DNA of 64,000 bases from Begonia masoniana (taxonomy: Eukaryota; Streptophyta; Magnoliopsida; Cucurbitales; Begoniaceae): NCBI GenBank assembly GCA_022432975.1, contig CM039509.1, positions 17,124,175-17,188,174 of the forward strand, written 5' to 3'. This document shows, piece by piece, positions 48,301 to 59,918 of this stretch. Position 1 is the stretch's first letter. The number at the start of each line of letters is the position of its first letter. The position numbers and the translations under genes were made by a program. The notes beneath the pieces were generated by a model, which saw nothing but the letters and a program-made list of their open reading frames with translations, did no database searches and was not told the origin of the DNA.

Positions 48301-48484
48301 TACATCACAAAAATTTAATTTAGGAAAATTTATCTTTATATACTGCTTTGAAATATACTACAATATTACTTAACATATTTTTATCAAAATATAAATTTTA
48401 TTACAGACTTACTTGCTGATCGAGAATCTTCCAAGTGCACATGAGCATACAGAGTAGTCTACAGAACCGTTTTAAAACCATGGT

Positions 48485-48496
48485 GCTCTGATACCA
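48485..48496 (-). other. Primer-binding site of element H
   Basis: Minus strand TGGTATCAGAGC, 2 nt from the LTR at 48499. Confidence 0.85.
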
Positions 48497-48498
48497 AC

Positions 48499-48996
48499 TG
48501 TAACGACCCAAAAATTTAATTTGGATTTTTCCCTAATTTGAAAATCATAAAATTTTTTTCTCAAATTGATTTACAAATTAGGTTAAATTGAATAATTATA
48601 AAACCCTAATTTTCTTAATTCAAAATCATTGAAAATATCAAAATCATTTAATAAGCGGAAACCTTGAAATTAATATCAATAAATATTTAGAACATTAAAT
48701 GTTAAACCAACATTAAATAAAACTTTATTCATAAAATAATTATTTCTAAAAACAATAGCGTACTTAATAAATCCAACAATTGATATAATAAATTATTCCA
48801 ACTTAAAAAGAAATGAATTTAAATGCAACTAAATATAAAAATATCTTTTTAAAATAATATAAAAGCGTAACTTTAAATTTTTATTCAAAACCGACGACAA
48901 CATCCTCCTCTGTATGATCACCTGCCTCGGAAGGATTCTCGATCACAGCTAGTTCTTCCTCAGATAAAAACTCACCTACATCACAAAACTAAAAAC
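48499..48996 (-). mobile_element. Element H LTR, sense 3' part
   Basis: On + TGTAACGACCCAAAAATTT onward. Carries the TGATGTAG/GTGAGTT acceptor (minus strand, 48977/48975). Cut by LTR I. Confidence 0.8.
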
Positions 48997-51295
48997 TATA
49001 ACACCCGGTAAACTTTCCTATACGTCCGTAACCCTCATTAGGATATGTCGTGAGAGATAAAGAGAGTCCAAAGGTTATCCTAGCAAGTTAAGTTAGAAAG
49101 TGCAATTGGAAGAGAATTTGGAGAGAAAACCTAGGGGTGGTGTGGTTAGAATTGTGTTAAGTGAAGTTTATGTATAAGTAAAATAAAGTAAATGAAAAAT
49201 TGAATGAAAGGTAAGGGGGGAGATGCATTTCACGTTGGATTGAATGAGGAAAGGAATGAGGAGGGTTGTTTTATAAAATTAGAAAGATTGGTGGAAAGAA
49301 TCAAAAGTAGAAAAAATTGTTTTTATAAATGAACAAAACCCTATCTTCTTCTCCCCTTTGCCTCCACAAAAATTCCAGCCATTGAAGCTCTTTCTTCCTC
49401 TTTTTTCCTTCAAGAAACTTCAACGGTTTAAGGTAAATTTTGATGGGGTTTTGAGTTTAATGCTTCTAGGTGTTGATTTTTGGTGTTTTAGGAGTGTTTT
49501 GGGTGGAATTTGTTAGGGTTTGGGAAACCCTAATGGAGGGGTCCGATTTTCTTTTTCCAATTGCTAGTTCTCCTCCTATATTTGGTAGTTTTAACCTTAG
49601 ATAGGTTGTTTGAGATTGTTTTTAGAGATGGATTATGGAATTGGTGAGTGATAGTTGAAAACCGGATTTTTAGGTTAAGTGCACCGGTTCTGTTTTGTGA
49701 ATTTCGAAATGGAAATTATGTTTGGTTGTTAAGTTTGATTATTTCAATGGATAGTAGACGTGTAGAGGTTTATGGATTGGGGTGGCACGTCCAAATTTGT
49801 TGAAAAATGAATAAGTTATGGCCGATTGAAGTTTGGACACTAAAATTTTAGGAAAAATCGGGTTTTAAGTATTAGGTTGTATAGTTGGTTAAATTGTGGT
49901 TGGTTTTGGGTTTAAGTATTCCTTAGAATTTACTAGATTGATGCTAAGAGATTTTCCCTATTGTTAGGTTGTCGAGCGAGTAATTGAACGGGATGGAGTG
50001 AACAAACAAGTGCCGAGCAATCAAGTAAGTAGAGGAATATTTTTGTTGCCTTCGGATCTACATCATGGAACGGTAGGGTTTAATGGTTGGTTTGTTGTTG
50101 GTGTTGTGTTGTGTTGCACATTTTATTACATGCATCATGGTTATGAGTTTTTGCATTGTTTTGGTGATTGTGAAATGTAATCAGATAAAAGAATGGCAAA
50201 TCTTAAGGCATCGGGAGTATGAATTCCTAGACGGTTATAGGATTCTACGATCGATGCGGGGGAGTAAAATCGATGGCCTTCCTAGACGATCATGGGAAGC
50301 GTGCCATTTGGTTGTGCTTGGTTGGATCAATGTGTGGCAATCCTAGATTGTTATGGGATGTGTACATACTTGATCCACACAGCTTATGAACAGATTAATG
50401 CAATGAGAAGGACATGAGCACAACTGAGAGTTAGAAATTGCATGTGTTAGGATTGGTTTGCATTGTGTGTTATTTGCATTCATTATTCCCTACTTGCTAA
50501 GCGTAGCTTACGTGTGTGTGTTCTGTGGTGTAGGTGACGACTTGTACACAGGTGAGCTTGTGAGGGAGCCCAGGATAGGGGAAGTCAGGGATTCAAGGGG
50601 CACGCCGGTGCGGGCAGTTGTCAGGGCGCCTCGACCATGGATTGTAGGGTTGTGGGGGAGGAATACCTTTTGGGTTATATATAGGTATTTTGTTGGAAGT
50701 GTTTAGGTGTGAACGTTGGTGTTTGTAAACTTGATGGATGTCGTTCTGGATATGTTTTATAAATAGTTTGATTTTCAGGTTATGGATTTCAAAACTTTAG
50801 CTATTATTCTGCTCTGTTTTTCGTATAGTAAACGACGTTAGCTTTCACTTGTTTCTACGTTTTTGCTTATGTTTTGGAGTTGGTTTTCCGGGATTTTTAT
50901 ATTTCGAGAAGTTGGGAATGTCCGGAACGTTTGGAAAAAATTTTGGGTGATTTGGATGTGAGTGGTATGAAAAAAAATAAAGAAAAGTGGAATGGAGTCA
51001 AGGTGGTGCGCGAGTGGTGCGCGTGCAGCAGAAGCGCACAGCGCCTAGCTCCGATCGATTGACAGATTGTGTGACCGACCCTAGAGATCGCCGATCGATC
51101 GCCTCCTCATGTAGGGTGTGCGCCGCGCCCGCCGCCCGCGTTCATGAGCAGGGCGCACACCAAATGCGCGCGCGTGGCGCCCCATACATGCCAACTTGAA
51201 TTTTTTTAAAAAAATTTCCTATTTTGTAATATGTTTTAACCCGATCTTTTCCGACACATTTGGCACGTATTTTATGCACGTTTTCCAACCGTTTT
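48997..51295 (+). mobile_element. LTR I (+ orientation, 3' end cut by LTR J)
   Basis: Starts TATAACACCCGGTAAAC (TG to TA). Putative exon 1 donor near 49431 (TTTAAG/GTAAAT), acceptor near 49967, donor GTAAGT at 50023, acceptor TGTAG/GTGACG at 50533/50534. Exon 3 shares CACGCCGGTGCGGGCAGTTG with LTR A. The 3' part has CCGATCGATT and CCGATCGATCG (51051-51101) and GCGC-rich runs, like 2910-3110. Confidence 0.8.
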
Positions 51296-52703
51296 TGTAA
51301 TGCCCCCGAACCCGCTCCAGCTCGGTGCGCTACTTTGCTAACCAATCCCTCGTTTAAAACGACGTTTAAAATAATTTTCGTAAATTTTTAGACTCGGTTT
51401 TCGGGTTTTTCGAACCCTCAGAAATGGGCGAAATTTGAAAAAATAAAAAAAAAACAAATCTTCAAGTCCTGTAAACATTTTGGAAAAACCGACTTAAAAT
51501 GAATAATGGAGAAAATAGCGAACGTAAACCCGACGTTATTTACTTTAAAATCAAAACGGGCGGCGTAACGCCTAAATTTCGATAAACCAAAACTTGCAAT
51601 TAAAACCAGAAATCAAACTAGTTTAAAATCCCAAATATGTACAACCAATATCCACAACCCAACCGACTCCCAAACCTCCAAAATAATTACGAAAATATCT
51701 ACAAATACCTCGTATCAAACCCTCCACTTTTCTAACTTTTCTCAAAACAAATAACACAAAATAATATCTATACAAAATCTCCCAATCATCAACCAAAAAC
51801 ATCAAAACCATACCAAAATAACCATAACTCACAAATCCCCGAAGACCATGGTCGAGACGCCCCGAAAACTGCCCACACCGGCATGCCCCGTGAATCTCTG
51901 ACTGCGCCTAGGCCTGATCTTCCTCATCAACCTCACCTGTAAACACCCTGTCACCTACACCATAGAACACACACACACGTAAGCTTACGCTTAGCAAGTA
52001 GGGAATAACAAAGAGAAACATGCACAATGCACCACAACCCTCACACGTTACCCTAACACATGCAGTTTCTAACCCTCAGTTGCTCTGGTTTCGTTTCCAT
52101 TCCTTTTATCTTTCATAGAACCCATCACACATGCTAACCTCGCACCTTAACTCGACTGGGCGACTCCCACAGCGTCCCTCGCAGATGCCACGCTAACACG
52201 ACTGGGCAACTCCCATGAAGTCCCTCGCAGGTGTAAAGTCCCTCGCAGGTGTAAAGTCCCTCGCAAGTGCCACCTTAACGCGACTGCTCAATTCTCCTAG
52301 AGTCCCTAGCAGGTGCCACCCTAATGCAACTGGGCGACTCAACTATAGTCCCTTGCAGGTACCGCCTTAACGCGACTGGGCAACTCCCCTGGAGTCCCTG
52401 GAAGGTGCTACCCTAACGCGACTGGGCGACTCAACTATAGTCCCTCGCAGGTACCACCTTAACGCGATTGGGCAACTCCCCTGGAGTCCCTCGCAGGTAC
52501 TACCCTAACGCGACTTGGCGACTCAACTATAGTCCCTCGCAGGTACCACCTTAACGCGACTGGGCAACTCCCCTGGAGTCCCTCGCAGGTGCTACCCTAA
52601 CGCAACTGGGCGACTCAACTATAGTCCCTCGCAAGTACCACCTTAACGCGACTAGGCAACTCCCCTAGAGTCCCTCGCAGGTGCTACCCTAACGCAACTG
52701 GGT
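51296..52703 (-). mobile_element. LTR J, sense 3' part (A family), minus orientation
   Basis: Opens TGTAATGCCCCCGAACCCGC; matches LTR A through GGTCGAGACGCCCCG and GCATGCCCCGTGA. Acceptor before exon 3 at 51955-51956. The rest is intron-like and full of tandem repeats. Cut at 52704 by LTR L. Confidence 0.85.
52130..52703. repeat. ~92-bp tandem repeats in LTR J
   Basis: About six units, each made of two related halves: ACGCGACTGGGCGACTCAAC...AGTCCCTCGCAGGT and ACGCGACTGGGCAACTCCCC...AGTCCCTCGCAGGT. Copies are 90-97% alike by eye. Confidence 0.9.
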
Positions 52704-52855
52704 TGTAACGCCCCGAGTTTTCTGAACCCAGTTTGTTACTCATAAACTCGAACTTGACTAAGAAACTTTGGACCAAATTTAAAATTTCACACGAAAGTCT
52801 AAATTTGACATTTTTCTAAAACCTCAGAACGTTTAGAGACTTGCAGCGGAAATCA
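52704..52855 (-). mobile_element. LTR L fragment, sense 3' terminus (152 bp)
   Basis: Begins TGTAACGCCCCGAGTTTTC, inserted in LTR J; ends where element K starts. The sequence AATCA directly before K is the expected left target duplicate; its partner is outside the window. Confidence 0.75.
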
Positions 52856-53269
52856 TGTAATGACCCCAATTGGAGTCGCCACCTAATTCATAATTTAACC
52901 TCTAAATCATCTTGGTCTTACTTTCTACACTTTGTTAATTATTTATGTTATTATTATTTTTTTTAAAAAAAAGATACCTCTTGAACTGCATCTACCGATG
53001 GAAAGAAAACTCACATCAACTGACGGTCATGTGCCCACCACGTGACACATCTCACCCCATCTAGTGAAAGGCATCTACCGGTGATCACGGACCTTACACG
53101 TGTCCAAAAGACTTTGCTCGGTCTCGAACATCTATCGCCAGATGTCCACAACTTTAAGCTACATCGACCGGTGGTCATGTGCGCCTCGCGTGACCAGTTA
53201 AAACGTTACTTGAGCGCTAAACGACAAGGAATTACACACATCATCCGGTAACTAGACGACAAAAACTAT

Positions 53270-53640
53270 ACTTACATCTTCCGATTGCTTAAACACACTA
53301 CATCTACCGGTCACTGGACGACGAAATAACATTTACATGATCCGGTAACCTAAATATACTTCATCTGCCGGTCACTGGATGACAAAATAGCACTCTCATC
53401 ATCCGATAGCTTGAACACACTACATCTACCGGTCACTGGATGACGAAATAACATTTACATCATTCGGTAACCTAAATACACGTCATCTGTCGGTCACTAG
53501 ACGGCAAAATAGCACTCTCATCATCCGATAGCTTAAACACACTACATCTACCGATCACTGGACGACGAAATAACATTTACATCATCCGGTAACCTAAATA
53601 TACTTCATCTGCCGGTGGATGCAGCACTTAACATATTCCA
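53270..53640. repeat. ~120-bp tandem repeats in K left LTR
   Basis: Three units alternating ACATCTACCGGTCACTGGAC (CGACGAAATAACATTT) and TTCATCTGCCGGTCACTGGA (TGACAAAATAGCACTC). Unlike in the other LTRs, they lie in the exon-3/U5 part. The right LTR has a comparable array at 60300-60700 with an extra partial unit. Confidence 0.88.
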
Positions 53641-54628
53641 ATAGCTTGACATCTATCGGGAAATGCAAATATACACAGACTCCAAACTTCGATGACTCAT
53701 CACTATTATAGATAAAAGATAGAAACTCATCCAGAATTCTTATGGCAGAAGACTTAGTTAGATAACACGTTCTATATCCTTATAGACATTCACAAACTCA
53801 GTAATTAAACCAGACAATCATAAAATCCAGTATTCAAAGGAAAATCTCATTTTACTTGAACATCAGTTTGCCTTAAATCTTACTGACACTTTATGAGCTG
53901 AACTACGGGTCATATTCGCCTGCCAGCCACAGACTTCCACCCTGAGCACCATCCTGCAACCGGCCTTAGACATCATCACAGAATTTGGAATCCTCACCTG
54001 CTAAATCTTCACCTATATCATAAGGTTTAAACTATAAGCCTAATGCTTAGTAAGGAACGCAATACTAACGAGTATGCATGAATGCTCATTTTGAGAAACA
54101 AATGCTCATGAATCTTTTCTTGTTCGTATTCATACACAAAATCTCCATTCTTATTCATCATTCGTATTCATCGTTCATAATCATCATTCATATCCATCAA
54201 TCATATTCCTCGTTCATGTTGTGTGGATTAAGAGAGGATTTGTGCCGGTAAAGGGGGTTGACATATAGTCCCTTGCGGGTCGTAATCATGGTCCTTCTTT
54301 TTGGACAGTGACATACGTCAAACCACCCACAACCCTCACTTAATTCACGTTGCATAAGTTTTACATCATTATCTCCGTCATGAGGAAAACATGCTCTTAA
54401 AAACATCTTCATATGCATAAAAACATTCATGATGCATGGACATGGGAACTCTTAATTCATCAAGCTACAGAATAGTGCATTCATCCGTCGTGAAATCATA
54501 TCATTAGTCAAACATCAACATAAGTAACAGGCAGTATCTTAAATAACTTCTAATTATCGTATCAGTTTCTACCTAGCATCCTTGTGATGTAGGGCCCTAA
54601 TGGCCGGGAATCCTACACATTCACTTAC

Positions 54629-54673
54629 CTGGTTTCCTTAGCAATTGAGCTCCTTTTCTTCAGACTTCTTCAC
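54629..54673 (-). other. Putative LTR leader mini-exon, 45 nt (K left LTR)
   Basis: Minus strand: preceded by AG, followed by GTAAGTGAAT. Starts GTGAAGAAGTCTGAAGAAAA, ends AAACCAG. Confidence 0.5.
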
Positions 54674-55369
54674 CTAAAACATTTACAATGTAGTAGTTAA
54701 AAAAAAATCCTAATAGTCCTAATCACTAGCCACCCCAGAGTCTAATAGCTTAAATCATTCCTGAATCCCTTAGTCTAATTTCTCTGTACTCACTCTGAAA
54801 TCTAAAAACCATAACAGCTAAATTCAACTTCGATTAATCAGGATTGATTATTTTAAGTGTCCAGAATCGATTTAGAATGACATTACTACTCTCGGGTTTT
54901 AAAATTTCCTTATTATTACTCGGCCATTGAAGAATCCAAAACTTCAACACTTAGCTGAAAACAGAGCTTAACAACTAACAGATAGCTACATTGCCAAACT
55001 CGTACCTCGAGCACATAGTAGTCGAGAGGTAAGCAAGGAAACCGATCGTCGAAGGAGGGATTTCTAGTTGACAGAGAGCGAGAGCTCAGGAGAGAAAATC
55101 GCCGAGAGTAATGAAGGCTACAATGAGGTTTAATTGGGGTTTGAATCCTTTCCATTTTCTTTGAATACTGGTCTCAATCCTCCATTATTACAACTTTTCC
55201 ACTCAACCTAGTTTAAATCCATATGTAATTAATTAAGCTTGGCATAAAATTCTAAATCGTGAAGATTCAATAATCATGACCGTTAATACAGTTAGGAAGT
55301 CACCTGGTTGAAGTTGTCGGGTGTTACATCCACCCCTCCTTAAAAAAAATTTTCGTCCCTGAAAATTGA

Positions 55370-58300
55370 TCAAGATAAGAGTTCTGGATATTTGTCCATC
55401 ATGTCCTGCTGTCTTTCCCATGTGGCTTCCTCAATACCATAATTCATCCATAAAACTTTGACAAGGGGGATTTCCTTATTCCGCAGAGTTTTCACTGCAG
55501 ATTCCAAAATTTGCACTGGCTTCTCTTCGTACATTAGTGTCGGCTCAATCTCAATATCCACTGGCTTAACAACTTGTGTAGGGTCCCATATGCATTTTCT
55601 TAACATTGACATATGGAAAATATTATGTACCTTTTCCAATGATGGAGGCAATTGCAATCTATAAGCCGTACTGCCAATCCTTTCTAAGACGGGGAATGGT
55701 CCAATAAATCATGGGTTTAGCTTCCCTTTCTTACCAAATCTTAAAACTCCTTTAAATGGTGAAATCCTCAAGAAGACTTCATCACCAACAGAAAACTCAA
55801 GGTCTCTTCTCCTTTGGTCTGAATAACTCTTCTGTCGGCTCTGTGCTGTTATCATTCTTTTCCTAATAGTGGCAATCTTGTCTGACATCTGTTACAAGAT
55901 CTCGGGACCTAGGAGTTTTGCTTCACCGACCTCATCCCAGTACAAAGGTAACCTGCACTTTCTGCCATAGAGTGCTTCATAAGGTGCCATACCTATGGTG
56001 GACTGGTAACTATTGTTGTAGGAGAATTCAACCAAGGGCAGGTATCGACTCCAAGATGTCTGGAATTCAAGCACACATGCCCTCAACATATCCTCAAGTA
56101 TCTGAATCGTCCTCTCAGATTGACCATCGGTTTGAGGGTGGAAAGCAGTGCTGAAAGACAATTTTGTTCCTAATGTGCCTTGCAAACTTTGCTAGAATCT
56201 TGAGGTGAATCTAGGATCACGATCGGATACAATAGATAAAGGAGTTCCATGCAATCTGATGATTTCTTGGACATACAGATCAGCAAGTTGGTCCATTGTG
56301 AAAGTCATTCTTACAGGTATAAAGTGTGCCGATTTTGTCATTCTATCAACCATGACCCAAATACTATCATGTCCTTTAGTTTTCTTTGGCAAACCTACAA
56401 CAAAATCCATGGCAATGTTTTCCCACTTCCATTCAGGGATTGGTAGGGGTTGAAGAGTACCTCCAGGTCGTTGATGCTCTGCCTTAACCTATTGGCATAC
56501 CAAACATGACTCCACATATCTGGCAACATCCCTCTTCATATTTGGCCACCAATAATGCAACCTTAAATCCCGATACATCTTGGTGCGACCAGGATGCACA
56601 GAAAAGGAAGAAGAATGGGCTTCAGCCAAAGATCAACCCACGCAACTCCTTAACATTCGGAATGTACCATCGGTTCTTAAATTTCAAAATACCATCATTA
56701 GAGAGACTGAACTCCTAGGAGGCGTCCTTTAACTTACTCATCATGCTACTATTCTCCTTCGAATCCTTTTGTTGCGTCTCTTTGATCCTGTCCAAAATAG
56801 TTGGTCGGATAGATAAATCAGCCAGTAAAGCTGACAGTTCGGGAACTATTTCCAATTCAAACCTCTGAACTTCCTTTCTCAAAGGTATAGACATGGTTGA
56901 TATCGCGGGTTGCATTGTCGTTGACATTCTGCTTAAAGCATCGGCCACAGCATTAGCCTTGCCTGGGTGATACTTAATCTCGAAGTCATAGTCTTTAACA
57001 AATTCTAACCAACGTCTCTGTCTCATGTTTAATTTCTTTTGAGTAAAGAGGTACTTCAGGCTTTTATGGTCGGAAAATACCTCACACTGTTGTCCATACA
57101 GGCTAATTCCAAATCGTGAGTGGGGTTGTTTTGTTCATAATTCTTTAACTGCCTGGAAGCATAAGCTACAACATTGCCATCTTGCATCAAGACACACCTC
57201 AATACAACTTTGGATGCATCACAATAAACACTAAACTTTCCTCCTTCAGTTGGGAGAGTCAAAAGCGGGGCTGTCGTCAACTTCAGCTTAAGCTTCTGGA
57301 AGCCATCTTCACAAGCTTCGTTCCAAGAGTACTTGGTGTCCTTCTTTGTTAAACTAGTTAAGGGCTTAGCTATCATAGAAAATCCTTTAATAAACTTCCT
57401 ATAATAGCCTGTCAAACCAAGAAAACTACGGACTTCATTAACATTCCTCGGCTGTGGCCAGTCCTTAACAGCCTGAATCTTGGTTGGATCTACTGATATA
57501 CCTTCAGCAGAAATAACATGGCCTAAAAAGTTAACATTATCCAACCAGAACTCACATTTGGATAACTTGGCATAAAGTTGTTGCTGCCTCAGGGTTGCCA
57601 AAGCTACTCTTAAGTATTCAGCATGGTCAGCTTCAGTCTATGAGTGTATAAGAATATCATCTATGAATACAATCACAAACTCATCCAAATATTTACGAAA
57701 CACTCTGTTCATCAAATCCATAAAAGCTGCAGGTGCATTGGTTAACCAAAACGACATCACAACGAATTCATAATGTCCATAACGGGTCCTAAAAGTTGTC
57801 TTAGGTACATCTTCCTTCTTAACCTTCAGTTGGTAGTACCCCGAACGCAAGTCAATCTTTGAAAACACCTTAGCTCCTTGCAATTGGTCAAACAAGTCGT
57901 CAATTCGGGACAAGGGGTATTTATTCTTAATTGTCAACTTGTTCAGTTCTCGGTAATCTATGCACATCCTTAGGGAACCATCTTTCTTCTTAACGAATAA
58001 CACAGGTGTACCCCAGGGAGAACTACTAGAGCGTATGAATCCCTTATCTACTAATTCCTGTAGTTGGACTTTTAACTCCTTTAGTTCAACAGGTGCCATG
58101 CGATAAGGATTCTTAGATACGGGTAATGCCTCAGGGTATGTATCAATTACAAACTCTATTTCTCTATCAGGTGGTAATCCTGGCAAATCATCCAAAAATG
58201 CTTCAGGGAAATCTCGAACTATAGGAATATCTTGTAATTCTATCTTATTCTTCACCAGAGTATCCATTACACCAGCTAGGTAACTTTCACAGCAATCATT

Positions 58301-58765
58301 CAATAGCCGTTGAGTCTCTAGCGAGGAAATAATTGGTATCTTACTTACTTTTGGTATAGCTTGGAAGGTATACCGATCTCCATTAGGGGGTCAAAACTCG
58401 AATAATCCAGACCTACAACTTATCGTGGCATAATGTCTGGACAACCAATCCATTCCTAATATAACTTCATATCCCTTCATGTCAACTACAATCAGTTCTA
58501 CATATAACTTCTTATCTCCTAAGAACACAATATCGCCTTTCAATATCTGCTCAGAATACAAGGACTTTCCTGATGGTAACATCACACTATATGGCCTATC
58601 AGCTGGTAAGTATTCTAACTTATGCTTACATGCAAATAAGGTTGCAATAAATGAGTGTGTGGCTCCCGTGTCTATAAGTGTATAAGCAGAAATACCACAG
58701 ATCATAATTGTACCTGTTATGACCGTATGCTGCATGGTATCTTCATCTTCCATCATAGCAAAGAC
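55370..58765 (-). pseudogene. pol: Element K pol (protease-RT-RNase H-integrase), broken
   Basis: Minus strand. Protease: YTLIDTGATHSFIA and GMDWLSRHYATISCRSGL, then TGA at 58391. [62 protein letters not shown], then TAG at 57638. The frame resumes at 57601: [20 protein letters not shown], RNase [18 protein letters not shown] and THDLELA, where a deletion of about 45 bp removes the next helix. Integrase: [89 protein letters not shown]; tail MNYGIEEATWERQQDMMDKY. At least six frame breaks. Same pol class as C and F but a separate family. Confidence 0.9.
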
Positions 58766-59755
58766 TCAGGGCATTACTCTTGCTCGGTTTGGATTAGGTG
58801 GCATGGGGAAGTCTCTGACTATATGTCCAACTTTATCACACCTGAAGCATCGGCCAGAATGCAACTTGCATTCGCCATGATGGTTCTTCTGGCAGTTGGA
58901 GCATAGAGGGGCCAATGGTCGTTTTCCCTTCCCTTGGTCTTCATTTGGATTGAAGGGTCTCTTTATACCTTGTTGTTGTTGTTGTGGTCCCCTGTTCTGT
59001 TGCGGCTGCCATCCTTTGTTCTGACGTGGTGGCGGCTGAGTTTCCTTCGTGAATTTCCTTGGCTGCTCACGCTGTGCATATGCTGTCATTTCAGCCTCTT
59101 CTAGCTCCAAGGCCTTAGTCGTCACTTCACCATAAGGTACATTGTGTATTCCAGCAGTCTTTACTTTCACGTACAAACTCGGCTTCAGTCCTTGAACAAA
59201 TTGGTAAGTCCTGTCCTCATCATCCTCAACCAATCGGGGAGCAAACCACGATAAAGCATTAAATTTGCATATGTAATCCATCACAGAGCCAGTTTGTCGC
59301 AGATTCATGAACTCCTTCTTCTTGTTGGCCCGGACAGTCCTATTGAAGTACTTGTCAAAGAAGGCAGTCTTAAACATTTCCCAGGTCATAGCTCCTGCAT
59401 TAGCGGTGTTCTGGATTGAATCCCACCAATTCCTTGCACTCAATTCCAAATGAAAAACAGCATATGTGACCTTATCTCCTTCGTCAACCTTTGCATACTT
59501 AAACATGTCCTCCATCTTTCGAACCCATTCCTCAGCATAAATAGGATCTGAAACATGCCCATTAAATACCGGGGGTCGAAGCCGGTGGAAACACTCACCC
59601 CCAAGATCATGAGTTGCATTAGTACTGGAGTTGCCTTGTTCCTCTCTAACAGCCATCAGCTGTTCGATCTGGCGAGATTGGTGCATGACCAACTCTGTCA
59701 ACTGAGCAATGGCATTGCTATCCTCATCGGTCTCTCTCTGCTGACCTCTAACCAT
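58766..59755 (-). pseudogene. gag: Element K gag
   Basis: Start chosen at 59755 (MVRGQQRETDEDSNAIAQLT) because B, C and F gag begin MVR at the same place after the leader; an upstream in-frame Met at 59818 lies in leader sequence. Contains a Gln-rich N-terminal helix (ELVMHQSRQIEQLM), gag core (AEEWVRKMEDMF, RNWWDSIQ, FFDKYF), Gln/Pro-rich linker and a zinc knuckle RCFRCDKVGHIVRDF in which the last Cys is Phe. Terminates at TGA (58766) after RVMP, where relatives read Arg (CGA to TGA). About 330 residues. Confidence 0.9.
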
Positions 59756-59902
59756 TTTGGGATTCCTAAACAAATAGTTATGGATACATCTTAACTTAAT
59801 GACATTTACTGAAATCATAAATACTTACAGTTGCTGGAGTGTACTCAGATGGCAATCTGTGCTGGGAGGCAGTCTGCAGAATCGATTTTAGAACCCGATT
59901 TT

Positions 59903-59914
59903 GCTCTGATACCA
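59903..59914 (-). other. Primer-binding site of element K
   Basis: Minus strand TGGTATCAGAGC, 4 nt from the right-hand LTR at 59919. Confidence 0.88.
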
Positions 59915-59918
59915 TAAT

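Larger units (their letters stand above)
52856..55328 (-). repeat. Element K left LTR (2,473 bp)
   Basis: TGTAATGACCCCAATTGGAG ... GTTGTCGGGTGTTACA. Sense-strand leader sites: donor GTACG at 55005, mini-exon 54629-54673, donor GTAAGT, acceptor 54014-54013. Tandem repeats at 53270-53640. Confidence 0.93.

Noticed and set aside
53270..53640. CRISPR-like regular repeats
   Set aside because: Units are ~60/120 bp, contiguous, inside a plant LTR; no spacers or cas genes.
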